Shown here piece after piece: positions 49,101 to 61,408 of a stretch of 64,000 nt of DNA; the first letter of the stretch is position 1; every line of letters begins with the position of its first letter. Source of the stretch: Leptodactylus fallax (Eukaryota; Chordata; Amphibia; Anura; Leptodactylidae); the NCBI GenBank assembly GCA_947044405.1, contig CAMRHE010000205.1, forward strand, positions 2,790,001-2,854,000. The letters are read 5' to 3'. Made by a program: the position numbers and the translations under genes. Under the pieces are notes generated by a model. That model did no database searches. It saw only the letters and a program-made list of their open reading frames with translations, and was not told where the DNA came from.

Positions 49101-50115
49101 TATATAACAAAAATGGCCACCAGACACCCGGACACAGTCGCAAAAAGAAAAGAAAAATGGGAGTTACATAATCTGGGGGCATATTTGGGGCGTTATCTTA
49201 ATCAGAGGGCAAGGTAGGGGAATTTTCTTAATTAGGGAGCTCAGTGGGACGATTTTCCTACATCAGAGGCACAATGTAGGCATAAAAAATGTATCCATTT
49301 TTATTCAGTGGGCACAGTGAGGGCAATGGGGATGAATAATTCATTCCTATACAGCAGTGATGGTAAGCAGATGAGGAGGAAAGATCTGGAATGAACACTT
49401 GTTCCCAATCATTGCTGCCTTGCCATTCTATGTAAAGTGCCAGCCTCGCTATCAGGAAACTTTAGGCTGCATGATTTATATCAGATCAGCGGTCATTGTG
49501 TCTGGACAAGTAATCCAGCCTCTTCACATCACTGTACATTATATAACGCCTATGCTTGATATTGCAACTCAGTCTATTGATTTCAATGGGTCTGAGATGC
49601 AACATGGTCATGTGACCAATGAACATGGTGTCGCTGCTGAAAAGCAGTAGCACATCCAAGCGCTGCAGCCTCGTCATCTAGCTGATCGGCAGTACCGGGT
49701 GTCCATCTGATATAATATTGTTAAGATATTATCAGGATAAGATTATCAATTTAATAGTCACCCTTTAATTGTAGATTTACTTTAGTCAATGAATGACTGC
49801 ATACATAGTCCTGTTGGTAGACCATTGCTTTCCAACATGGCCATTGAGGAGGCTTCCAAGAGCCATACACAGCATGTAATGTATTGTATTTTTTTTTTTT
49901 TTTACAAATAATGAAATACATAAAAGATAACATGTTGGGTTACCTGCAGTCACCACAAGAGGGAGCTTAGGAGCATACGTCATATTGTACATTTTCCCCA
50001 ACAGTATACAGTAGAGTATACTGCATTCACTTTTAGTGGTAACTGCTGGAAACGTAGGTCAATACATGGCATACGTAGCATGTTAACTTTGTGGCTCAGT
50101 AGGATTATTATGATA
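46170..50115. other. Intergenic, one foldback, otherwise nothing assigned
   Basis: About 46742-47020 is a foldback: tccacaggacaggggataag and gtgtcc pair with ggacacttccactgtcctgt and ggatagg. The rest has no recognisable gene. A 116-codon ORF at 48721-49071 has no similarity I recognise and no gene context. Confidence 0.45.
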
Positions 50116-50117
50116 AT

Positions 50118-50161
<44 letters not shown>
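50118..50161. repeat. (AT)n microsatellite
   Basis: About 20 uninterrupted ta/at dinucleotides. Confidence 0.95.
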
Positions 50162-50164
<3 letters not shown>

Positions 50165-53100
50165 GGCTTATTTGTGTTGTATTAATTTATCATGATACAA
50201 ACAATTTAAAACAATTTGTTTCATCACATACAAAGTTTTATTTTTTTAGCCATATATGATCTTGTTTTTGTGCAGAACGGATCATATTTTATTATCTTAC
50301 TAGAACTATTTTGGGAAACATACCAATTATTTATTAATTTTCTTTTGATTGGGGGGGGGGGGTGGAGACAAAGCAATTCTGCCATTGTCTTATGTTTACT
50401 TTGTTAAAATATATTATATGTTAACTTTCTTATTTGGGTTGTTACTACCATGGTGATACAATATATGTATATTTTAACACTTGCAAAATAAAAACAGTTT
50501 TTAGCAACAATTTTTTTTTTTTACCTTAATTACCTTTTTGAACTTTTTAAAATTTTATACCAGACGTCATAATATGATCTTCTCATCTGGTATAATGCTT
50601 TTGTATGCTAAGAATATCTAAGCACTATTGCCTGACAACTTTTAGATGATGCCTTTAATGTTTGGTTAGGTCACTGACTACCATAGGAATCCATCAGTAC
50701 CCTGCAATTGCTTTGCACTGGGGCCATTAGGGTGACACCTAGACGATGCAGTCACTGCAGACCATGACATGTAAAGAGAGTCCGTCTGCCAGTTACAGTC
50801 ACACAAGTACAGCTCTAGTGCACGTGCAACCACTACAATGGACATTTTCATTATTCTGCAACTACACCACATATTGCATTAGGAGGTTAAAAAAACGACA
50901 CCAAAAACTGCCTGCGTGTCTTATGCTGCAATATTTGCTGCAGTGTCTTAAGGTTTAAGTGTGAATGAGATAAACTTGGTAAAACTACATAGTAACAACT
51001 TGTAAGATATCATTTTTGAGTTGCGTTAGCTGTGTCACATCGGAATGAATACACTCGAGTGCTGGTATTCTTATAACTTTTATTTCTGAGTTATATAAAT
51101 AGCAATTTTGTGGCAAAGACGCCACGTACTAGCAATCCTCCCACCATGCACCCTGCCATTTGGTTCTGTTTAAAGGAAGGGGGATGCGCTTTGGGCCAGG
51201 AATAGGAGGCTTTTCCTTCTGCCACGTCTTCAGCCCAGTCTGCACTATGTTATTTAAGTGAGTCTCGGCCCAGATGTTTTGTGTCTTGTGGAGACTTGTA
51301 GTGCAGAGGCAGCTGCTCCTCTGACTGTACATGGAATAGACTGTAATAATCAATCTCCGATTACACACATCATAACCTCTATTATTGTACTATTGCCACT
51401 GAATACAACAAAGCACATTGAAAAATCCCAATGAGTCTTCTTCTGTCATGTTTTGGGATTAACCACTTCGGCAGTTCCCATAAAGGTTGTCACCCAGCTT
51501 TCCCAGACTCCTGACCAAAAATTATGGCTGGTTATGAAGCAATACAGAAGATATATCAATGCATGACTAGACAGATGAGTCATTGCCATATATAAAGAAT
51601 GAAGATTCTAGTACTATATACAATGCCTGGCAATATGCCCATGGGCTGCAATTTGCCAAATAAACCAGGGCAGTCTCCTTACTTATATAGTTCTCCATGT
51701 GTGTTGCAAGGCTCCAAATTCTCAATGTCCTGCCTGTTCCGGCCTTTGGCCTGAGCTGTCGTGATCATAGTAATGTGTGTATGTTATGTGTCTGTCTATA
51801 CTGTACAGTCGAGATCTGTAGACATACTGTACCTGGACAAACATTTAGGGGATCCCTTCTCTTGATATTATTTTTTGGAAGGAGAATAATGGAAAGTAAT
51901 ACTCTCTGTGAACTGAAGGCCTATCACTTAGGAAGTCATTTTCCATTATAAACTCCCAGGCAGCATTTACGGTCAACTACAGTATAACTCTTGTGTATAC
52001 TTCATTGTGTGTAAAACAAACAAAAAAAAAAGTCAAAGATCACAAAGATACAACAGAGCGTAACATGTGGCCAGTTTCCAGTTTTCTTAAATATTTAGGT
52101 TTAGGGGCCATCACCAAAATTCTTCAACTCAGAATGTAAGTAGAGACTTCAAGAACACAAAGTCAAAGACTTCTGGAGCGCAGGAGTGGGGGTCTGACTG
52201 TGACTGTACCGGCTGCTGCCCCCATAGCTTCTCCACTGCGGAGCTCTAAGCATTGTAGTCCTGTCTTGCCATATTTATTTCATGCCTATAAAGTTGCTTG
52301 ATCCTCCGATAATATGCAAATGTAAACCAGTGACCTTACATAGTAATGGTTATGAATGTGGGAGAAGGAATGGTTCATACTGCTATGTATCCTAGAAGTA
52401 AATGATGGGTCTTACATGGAAGTACACATAATTGTGTATGTGTGAACCTTGTGTGTCCATTTTGTACAGGGCCTCCATTCTGTATTTAGCAAAACATATT
52501 TCTATATACTGTATACTGTCTATATTTTGGGTCATGGGAACTTTATACGCTTTTCCCAGAAATGATGTGACTTCTTCTGTGGAATGTCTGCTCTCAGAGC
52601 TGTTATCTCCTGCTCTTCTGTCTGGGCAATCAGGTCAGCCAATTACAGTTTGCTGATAAAGGCTCTGACCTAAGCCTTGGCCTAAGTCAAACATAGCTCA
52701 ACATTTTTGCGTCTAGAGGTTGCGGTTGCAGCACACTAGGGGTCGGAATGCAACCCCGTTCAATAACATCAGTGAAGGAGTCGCAAGACAGCCCACCAAT
52801 ATTTGGTGGTGCGATGGCGGTCATGGCTAAAGTCGCCGTGTAGCCATAGCCTAATACAGTTGTAGGAGCACCTAAAACTTTTAAAGTAGTAGTCCCATCT
52901 GGGCAACACTTTCCCTAAATAAGGCCCTGATGGTTATCATCTTATTGCTATAGATCTGGGAGCTAAAAGCCTAGTCGTAGTTGAATGAAGCTGCTGGGAT
53001 CTGCACATTTCTTCTACAGTGGCCTCTGCAAAAGAAATTTGGTATTATGTGGAGTCCACTAAAGTTACTGGGCAATGATGTAATAAATGGTTGTGTTGAA

Positions 53101-55375
53101 TCCTCCAGAATAGGGGCACTCTTTGCAGCTGTCTGCTGAGGCTAAAAAGGGGATCCCCTCAGTGCCACTCCTATGCCGTAATATAGCATATGGATAAGGG
53201 TTGCCCTAAAGGAACAAATTCATATCCAAGCTCAAGTAACTAGAAACATATTTAGTTATTAATAAGACTACTGTGTCAGACGTTCACACAGAAGAACTGT
53301 GAGCAAATTTATATTGGCAGAGAGAAGTTCTGCTTTTATGAATGTTTGGTGGCTGAGCTGGAAAAAAAAATACACAGCGGATTTAAAGGGACCTGACTTT
53401 TTTATAATGGGCCATAAGAGATGAATGACTACTGACCACATGCTTACTCCTGGTAATGGCTCAAACCAAATATATAAATAATCTGCTATAGGACTGTATA
53501 TGTTGTACTGCCAGGCAGGAAACATAATTCACATAGCTGTCAGCTCACCTTTTACAAGCAAGTATCTATTGAAAACTCACATCCCAAAAGCAAGACGTGT
53601 GTCAGGCATCACTGCAGGCTGTAGGTAAATAGTAGAAACTCTAATTCTGGCTATTCAACATCCTAGACGCCGCAGTCAGTAACATCCTACAAAGAGATTG
53701 CAGGGTACAGATGAGTTTTCATGGCATCCGGAGGTCTAATAAAGGCCCCTGGGTCTTCCATATTTGTTCTTCTCTTCAGGAAGGACCTAATAGACTGCTT
53801 GTCAGCGTTATGCTAACAGGTAAAATACATTGTAATACAGAAGTTACACAGTGTAAGATATCAAGTGATCACATGGGCACTAGTGGGACTAAAAAAAGTT
53901 AAACAGTAAAAGTAGCAACACATAAATTAAACTATATAAGGGTCCATTCACATCCAGTTTTTTAGCAGATCTCTTTAACGGATGCAAAATATGGATTAAA
54001 AAATGGACGCAAAGAGATGCAAATGGATGGCCAGTCTTTTCCATAGAGATCACTGTGAAAAAAGCAAAAACATTTCTGTCCACTTTTTTGGATCGACACA
54101 AAACAACGATTTTGTGACTTAAGGACATAATCCTTTTTTTTTAAAAAATTAATTTGCTAAACAGATGTAAAAAACTTGATGTGAATGGCCCCTTTATTTG
54201 GTACCAACCTAATCACATTGACCCACAAAATAACAGGTCATCTAAACTGCACAGTAAATGCCCTAAAAACAAATCCCAAGCAACATTTTGCAGGAATGCT
54301 GTAATTTTCCGTCTCCTATAAATAATAAGTAACATTTTTTTTTCAATACGTTATATGTAGCCCAAAATGGTGCCATTATAAGAAACAATTCATCCTGCAA
54401 TAAAACAAGCCTTAATATGGTTATATCAAAGAAAAAGCTATTAAAGGGGTTTTCCTATGAAAGTCATTTATGGCGTATTCACAGCCTTCATGCCCCACTA
54501 CTTACCCGACTGTGACCTAGCTGAGAAGACTTTCAGCTATGGTTGGGCTTTATGGAAACACCTTAGCTCTGAGCTACGCTGTTTCCGTAACTCCCATTCA
54601 CTTCTATGGGCGTTACGGAAACAGCGTAGTTCAGAGCCATTCTGTAGCTATTTCTGTAAAGCCAAACCATAGCAGAATGTCTTCTCATTAAGCTTGCAGC
54701 CAAGTAAGTAGCAGGGCTACTAGCGGACGTAGTCCTTTGTTCAGCCAAAAGTTGGCGCACCATACAAAACAGGCTGCTGACCCCTGCCCTAGACCTATAG
54801 ACTGATAAAGATAGTCCTAGAAAAAGACATTACCCACATTCCTCTGAAAAATGGGATAGGGCTTATTTTCGGTGTAGGTCTTATTTTTCAGGCGGTGGAA
54901 CAAATCAAAATCTTTACTGATTTGCTTTGGATGAATCTTGTAAAATGGTCAGGGATAGTAACCCTAACCCTAACTTACATTCACAATTGATGGCACAGGG
55001 TCAGTGGGTCTTAAACAATGTTACTGGCACTCTCTCTAAACTCTTTGTGTGGCAGTGTCACCGTGCCATCTCTATCTACTCTCCTTTACGCTAAGGGGTA
55101 GGTGATGTAGTGGAGTGGCTGCATCTATAGGAGTGAGCAGGGGTGGCACCTGATGTCTGGTCACGTAGGTAGCCACGCCTACAGCATAGTAGCGGCCGGG
55201 AGGCGGGACCCAGGAGGCGGCACTTGGAAGGTAGACTTGGGAGGTAGGACTCAGGAACGTTGAAGGAGGTAGTGGGGCACTTGTGCAGGACAGTTGGGAG
55301 CTATGGTATGCCTAATCGTCACGTCAAACTTAGGGCTTATTTTCGGGGTAGGGCTTCTTTTTGGAGAAACAGGGT
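50165..55375. other. Intergenic, two foldbacks, otherwise nothing assigned
   Basis: About 53940-54195 is a foldback (gggtccattcacatccagtt ... cttgatgtgaatggcccctt). About 54530-54675 is another (agctacgctgtttccgtaac / gttacggaaacagcgtagtt; ctatggttgggcttta / taaagccaaaccatag). No gene recognised. Confidence 0.45.
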
Positions 55376-55377
55376 GT

Positions 55378-55378
55378 G

Positions 55379-55420
<42 letters not shown>
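55378..55420. repeat. (AT)n microsatellite
   Basis: About 19 ta/at dinucleotides just left of the LINE insertion. Confidence 0.93.
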
Positions 55421-55422
<2 letters not shown>

Positions 55423-55465
55423 TGATATTTATTTAGTAAAGAAATTAATATATTTTTACACATTT

Positions 55466-57822
55466 GATTAGGTTTTTTTTTTTTTTTTATATAACTGTAA
55501 TTTTATTGAAAAATTTTTCATTAACAAGGAATAAAGAAAAAACAAAAAAACAATAATAATCAAACAAACAGGAAGCATTGAGGTAAATAGAGGCTATCTG
55601 CCTCCTCCCCCTTAAGCAATATGCATTTAAATTAAGCAGTGAACAAGGGAGGGGGGGAATGGAGGGGTTAAGAAGACAAGGGTAGGACCAAAGGGAAGGG
55701 GGGGGAGGGAAGGAGAGGACTAGAGATCAGAGACCCTGTAATGTACAATACATGTCCCAGGGTGCCCAAATAGCCCCAAAGGCTTCCCGTGAATTATGTA
55801 GGCCAGCAGTCAGGTATTCAAGACTCCTCACATCCTTCATTCTAGCCACAAGCTCAAGACTAGATGGGGGACTCACCTTCTTCCAGTTTCTAGCTATGAG
55901 AGTTTTAGCTGCAGTACAAAGATGCAAGAAAAGCCTGGATGACTTATTGCTCAGGTGTCTGGGGGGAAGGTTCAGGAGATAAAGAAGAGGGTCAAGAGGA
56001 ACCTCTTGCAAAAAGAGAGCAGTCGTCAGAGTCCTGACCCCCCTCCAAAAACCGAGGATGAGAGGGCACGTCCAAAAGATATGGTGCAGGGTACCCACCG
56101 CAGCTCCACAGCGCCAGCACCATGGGGGAACTAATGGGTTTAAAGTATGAAGGAGAGCCGGAGTATGATACCAATGCATCAACAGCTTATACTGCGTTTC
56201 CCTAAACGTAATGCACTGAGATGATTTCTGGGCCCGAGACCATACAATCCGCCACTGTTCCTGGGAGATGGGTTTACCCACCGCCTCCTCCCATTTAAGC
56301 ATATAGCGATGATTAACAGGAGAGCCTGTAGTTTGTGAGTTAAGAAGTTGGTAAATAGAGGATATAAAGCCCCTAGTGGACGTGCCTGCACGGCAAATCT
56401 TTTCAAAAGCGGTGGGGAGTGACACCTTAAGAGACCCATGGAGGGAGCGGACAAAGTGAACCACCTGCAAGTAATGGAACCATTCAGTACTTGGCAGGTT
56501 TTGATTAGCTGTAAGATAAGCAAAGGACCTGAGTTCCAAGGTTCCAGGGTCAACCATGTCAGCAATCCGGTAAAGGCCAGCTTCAGACCACACTTTAGTC
56601 ATGGCAGAAGTCAGGCTCTCTGGGAGAAGGGGGTTGTATAGTATGGAGACCATAGATGAGCGCGGGGACATCAGGGAGAATCTAGCACAACAGGTAGACC
56701 AGATAGATCTAGTAAACCGAATGGGGCCCAACAGATACGAGGCAGGGGAGGTGGGGGGGGAGCTGACCCACAGAAGCGCGTTAGGATGCATGGGTGCCAG
56801 CCATAGCTTCTCTATCTGCACCCATCTGGTGTATGCTGGCATAGCCGCCCAGAATGGGATATGGCGTAAGTGGGCCGCCCAGTAATAATGTAACAGATGT
56901 GGGACAGCCATACCCCCAGACCCCCTATCCGCCAGCATAACAGATCTAGGTATTCGGTGTCGTTTTGCTTTCCAGATAAACTGGAAGATAGCTTTCTGTA
57001 GGTTCCGTAATTCTCCCCGAGGTATCGCGACTGGGAGCGTCTCGAAAAAATACAGTAGCTTCGGGAGGAGAGTCATCTTGACCGCAGCAATTCTCCCCAA
57101 AAGGGAGATAGGCAAGGGTTGCCATTTGTCCAATAGGGCTCTTAGCTCACAAAACAACCGCGGGTAGTTTGCCGAGTAGAGGGTCGCATAGGAGGTGGAT
57201 ATATGGACTCCCAGGTAGCGGATAGAGGACTCCCGCCACTGGAAATCATAATTACTGCGGAGGAGAAGGAGAAGGTCCCGTGGGATGTTAAGTGGGAGTG
57301 CCTCAGTCTTCGCGGGGTTCACCTTATACCCTGAGAGATCACCATAGGTCTCTAGCGAGCGCAGCAATTTTGGAAGGGTAGTATGAGGGGAGGTGAGAGT
57401 GAGGAGTACATCGTCCGCAAAGAGAGATATCTTAAATTCCTTATCTTGGACCATGATGCCCTTGATATTAGGGTCTCGCCTAATCTTGGCCGCTAGCGGT
57501 TCAATGCAGAGGGCAAATATGATGGGTGACAGGGGGCAACCCTGCCTAGTGCCATTTCGAATAGGGAAGAAGGGCGAAGATGCATGGGGAAGCTTAATTG
57601 CTGCTGAGGGTAAGGAGTAAAGGGCCTGGATAGCTGTGAGAAACGGTCCCGTAAGCCCGAACGCCTTAAGCGTAGTATGCATAAACGACCAATTTATGCG
57701 GTCAAAAGCCTTTTCAGCGTCCAGGCTCAAGAGAAGGGCCGGAGTAGAATAATGATTGGCCACCTCCACCAAATCCACAGTCCTCCTGGTGTTGTCACCA
57801 CCCTGACGATTAGGTTTTTTTT
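55466..57822 (-). mobile_element. 5'-truncated L1-superfamily LINE with target-site duplications
   Basis: On the minus strand the element starts at about 57807 inside the reverse-transcriptase region and ends in an A-tail (complement of the T-run 55473-55488), preceded by AATAAA (complement of 55502-55507). The direct repeat gattaggttttttt occurs at both borders (55466 and 57808), i.e. a target-site duplication of 13-15 bases. The plus-strand junction tttttttt|aatg fits the TTTT/AA nick preference of L1-type endonucleases. The 3'UTR is about 240 bases with a strong pyrimidine tract. Confidence 0.9.
55727..57807 (-). CDS. LINE ORF2-type reverse transcriptase, 5' truncated
   Basis: Open from the truncation point (RQGGDNTRRTVDLVE) for about 690 codons to a stop at 55727. 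Counting from the Val of VDLVEV: RT block SLDAEKAFDRI (18-28), GTRQGCPLSPIIF (76-88), and catalytic FADDVLL (120-126), the YADD-equivalent. The C-terminus has C-x2-C-x8-H-x4-C (Cys554, Cys557, His566, Cys571), a zinc-knuckle-like motif typical of L1 and Tx1 ORF2. The endonuclease domain and ORF1 are missing. The absence of stops implies a recent insertion, but it cannot move itself. L1 versus Tx1 clade is not decided. Confidence 0.92.
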
Positions 57823-58339
57823 AATGTGGATTTTTTGCTAGATGCACCGGTGATACAGAGGTTGTAGACGCCACCTTGGCTGTGACGCTTGATGAACCCA
57901 AAGGCCCTTCTGCCATATCAGGATACATATTTAGGTAGCGCCCCGGAACTGATTTAGTATTGGGCTCCTGGATAATATTAAAGAATTACGTAAAAGTAAG
58001 TCATGTAGAAGCTATAAGAATTAGGTAGAACATATTTGGGTACTTATCACAATACAATAGCTCATATTTCAGGTTTTGGGGCGAGCAGGACTGTTGGATT
58101 TGGCATTCTTCTGTCACATCAATGTCTCTGCTGACGATATCGGAGCAGACGGATTCTGTAATTAGCTTCCATTTCCTGGCATTAAGTTTGGGAGTCTCTG
58201 TGGATTGCTCTGGCCTGAAGTTTTTTTTTTTTCCTTTTTTTTGGCAGCATCCTTAGAATAGAAGTAGAAGGGGGGCAGGATGGGGCTAGCACAGCCTCCC
58301 ATGAAAGAATGAGAAAGACAGACAGCACAGTCCCACCCA

Positions 58340-58430
58340 CCCCATCTCTGCTCTCTGCTAACTTGTCCTGCACCCATCAGATTTCTTCAGACTATCCCAG
58401 AGGCTGAAGCTCTCTCCTCTCTTGTCCAAG
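58340..58430 (+). other. sparc: Probable non-coding first exon of SPARC
   Basis: The stretch tttcttcagactatcccaga, followed by ggctgaagctctctcctctc, ends at a donor ccaag|gtatgg (58430/58431). As I recall it, the human SPARC 5'UTR contains a similar cttcagactgcccggagag block before its first intron. The upstream flank is GA/CT-rich (aagtagaaggggggcaggat), as in the SPARC promoter. Position and strand fit the human SPARC-ATOX1 neighbourhood. No coding exon of SPARC (secreted, collagen- and calcium-binding matrix protein) was found in the remaining 5.5 kb. The start boundary is a guess. Confidence 0.42.
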
Positions 58431-59460
58431 GTATGGAATCCCTGCACAGCTTTTTCTAATCCTGCATTGGACTATCTCATGGTCTATAAAACTGCAAAAT
58501 GATGTATCACTTGGATTATGAAAATTCCTCTATAGGGAATAACTATTATGTGCAAGTAGGTGTGTGAAAGATGTAGCAGAGCTGGGGTTTTTTTTCATTT
58601 GATACAACCCATTGTAATATCATTGTATGATAGCTCTGGTTTTACAGGTCACATTATTGTGTTATTTTAACATGTGCAAACTTTGTAACTCTGCTATATC
58701 TGTACTTATATATAAAGTAGTAACCTTGTAAGTGTCTATTATAATTATATTATAACCTTTTATTTGTTTAGCACCAACCTATTCTGCGGCGCAGTACACT
58801 ACATCACTTCTTTATCTTATATATACAGCAGCTTCCTAGGGAACCGACTAACCTGTAGCTTTACTGCAATCACATCTATAGTCTCAATATAGTCATACAT
58901 TGCAGCATGCAAAGGGCGTTGGGTTTGACTCTTGAAATTCCATAATGATAAGGAATAAAGTTTGCTGAGGATAAGGAGGAGGAATCTGAACAATCCACTC
59001 AGGAGAACACTTGATATGTGAGGATGGCAGCAAAGGAAGTGTTAGGAATGTGGCTATGTATTATATCATTGGAATATATTATATACATACAGACAGGCTA
59101 TCACAATGTGTTTTACATAGGACTGCAGGTGAACCAACTCCATGAATTTAACCTGATGGGTGCAAGGCTAAGTTACAAACAGCAACACTACATTGGTATC
59201 TATTACATGAGAACTTTCCTAGTTTCCAGAACTGTTGCATTATCTGATATTACTTGTATTGTTACAGTGCTGTATACATTATAGTGCTCATTTTATGTAC
59301 CGAGACATAGTAGTATGGATAAATGGATAGACAGTTTGATAAAATGTAAACGTTTATCTCAGTCATGTTGTTACATTTGATCATTTCAACTTTTTCTGTC
59401 TTTCTGCCTATATGTCTGTCTGTATTTCTGTTTAAAGACCTAGTAGGATGGATGGGTAGA

Positions 59461-59461
59461 T

Positions 59462-59542
<81 letters not shown>
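59461..59542. repeat. (GATA)n microsatellite
   Basis: About 20 gata units with one ggata interruption near 59500. Confidence 0.96.
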
Positions 59543-59543
<1 letters not shown>

Positions 59544-59614
59544 GGGGAGGGATAGAGATAGTCAGATGTCAGATATGCAGAATTCAGTTTGTCACGACTT
59601 CATCATCTGATAAT

Positions 59615-59885
59615 ATCTATCTATATATCTATTTATCTATCTATCTCATACCTATTATGTATCTTCTTTCTTTCTCTCTCTCATTATTTATCCATCTATC
59701 TATCTATGTATCTCTCATATCTATCTCTCTCTCTCATTCTCTATCTATCTATCTATCTTCTTTCTTTCTGTCTCTCTCATATCTATCTATCTATCTCTCA
59801 TTATCTATCCATCTATCTATGTATCTCTCATTATCTATCTATTATCCTATCTATCTATGCATCTATCTCATATCTAGCTACTTAT
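59615..59885. repeat. Imperfect (CTAT)n / (TCTC)n microsatellite
   Basis: Interrupted ctat/atct repeats alternate with tctc and tttc runs, complementary in sequence to the GATA array 80 bases to the left. Two long ORFs rich in Ser, Leu, Tyr and Ile over it are artefacts. Confidence 0.93.
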
Positions 59886-61087
59886 CTATGACTGCTTAGT
59901 GTTTATCAGGCTTTAAGGTCCTTAAATATTCTAATATAAAATATAGTATTTCATAAATTTCTGGACTCTGTATAACAGAGGATAACAATAGACATAATAT
60001 TACAAAGTGTAGAACATAATAACTCAATGTAGCAGAGCCGAGTTTTTCATTTGCTCCTTCGGATAGTACAATGTGTTATCTAAGGGTTTGTATATAGGAC
60101 TGCAGGTAAACCTACTCTGTTGTCTTAAAGAATTGCCCCAGCTCTCAAACAATGCAGCCTCAATAAAAGTTCAATGACACATTCAGCTCTGCTACATTTA
60201 GCTTAAGGTAGTTGGGAACATCTGTAAAAACATTCGCAGCTGTTGTCTGTGTAAATTGTAGTTGTCACTGCGTGGCAGGGTCCTCTACAGTGCAGGGGGG
60301 AAAAAGGGGTTAACACAAGCATTGTCTGCCACATAAGCAAAAAAGGGGGGGAGGGGTGGGATGTTAGAAAAGAAAGGAGGGGGTACTGTTATGTGGGAGA
60401 GAATCAACTTTACAAAGTAGCTAGAAGCCCAGCTCCACCCTGCCTGGCTCTCCGCTCACATTACTCAGGCCCTGAGGAATGCTTGGTGCTATAGCAACAT
60501 GGTCAGGTCCTCCTTTACCGGCGGATCAACATCCCCATCATAGGCGGGGATGTTCAGAGTAGCAGGTCTAGGGGCGCACCTATGTTACATCTTCCTTTGA
60601 GGCCCATTCTTGATGTTATCAAGCAGGAATAAAATGCAGAATCTACTATTACTTTATTTATCATTTTTGAAATTATGTTTTTTTATTAGGTTTTTTTTAT
60701 TACTTTTTGTCATATTTTTACCTTTTGATTTTATTGAGTTGATACTGATTTTTTACAGCTAAAGACGGTGTAGGATTTTTGTTTCCCATTGCAATGCCCC
60801 TTTAAGTCACGTACTATTTGGGAGGCACCTATGATAAGTAAGGGCAGCAGCTGTGTTTGTTGTCAGCACTGGAGGATTGCAGGACTGTACATTGTGGATG
60901 TGACTGATCACAAAGGACATCCAGGGAGGACAACCATGTACAAGTATGGCTCCCCCTTCTCATATGACCAAGTATTCCCAGAAGACCATAAACTAGTATC
61001 ACATCAGTTACAGAAAGAAGTGAGAAGACATTCAAGGCCAGGTTCACATGGTGCAGTTTTGGCACATTGTTTTTAGCCATTAAAGTG

Positions 61088-61408
61088 TGTTTGTCACCCG
61101 TTCCCCCTTGTGAATCGCTGCCTCTGTTGCTAATATATATTAATATATATTGCTAATATATAATAATATATAATATTGTTTTTTCAATATGTAAATGAGG
61201 TCTATGGAGCAACGAGGGCATTACTCCAAAGAGGTAAGTGGCAACAGCCTCATTGCTCCAAAGAACTCATTACCATATTGACAAAAATTGCAATATCTTG
61301 GAGTGTAGGCAGCAATTCACAAGGAGAAAACACGGTTTGATTCAGGTGACCGTAACCTATCTATCTGTGGAGCTCCATTGCTGGGGTTTGGTGACAGACT
61401 CTCTTTAA
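61088..61408. repeat. Foldback element, gtctgtcacc family, copy 2
   Basis: gtttgtcacccgttcccct-like left end with cttgtgaatcgctgcctctg; right end cagcaattcacaaggagaaa and ggtttggtgacagactctct. The arms pair, and the interior again has tggagcaacgagg / cctcattgctcca. Compared with copy 1 it carries an added AT-rich block (taatatatattaatatatat). Confidence 0.75.

Noticed and set aside
55727..57778. Treating the 683-codon LINE frame as a complete gene starting at 57778
   Set aside because: The codon there is GTG and the frame continues upstream (RQGGDNTRRT) to the truncation at 57807, so it is a 5'-truncated ORF2.
59589..59899. Ser/Leu/Tyr-rich ORFs resembling membrane proteins
   Set aside because: They are direct translations of the (CTAT)n microsatellite.
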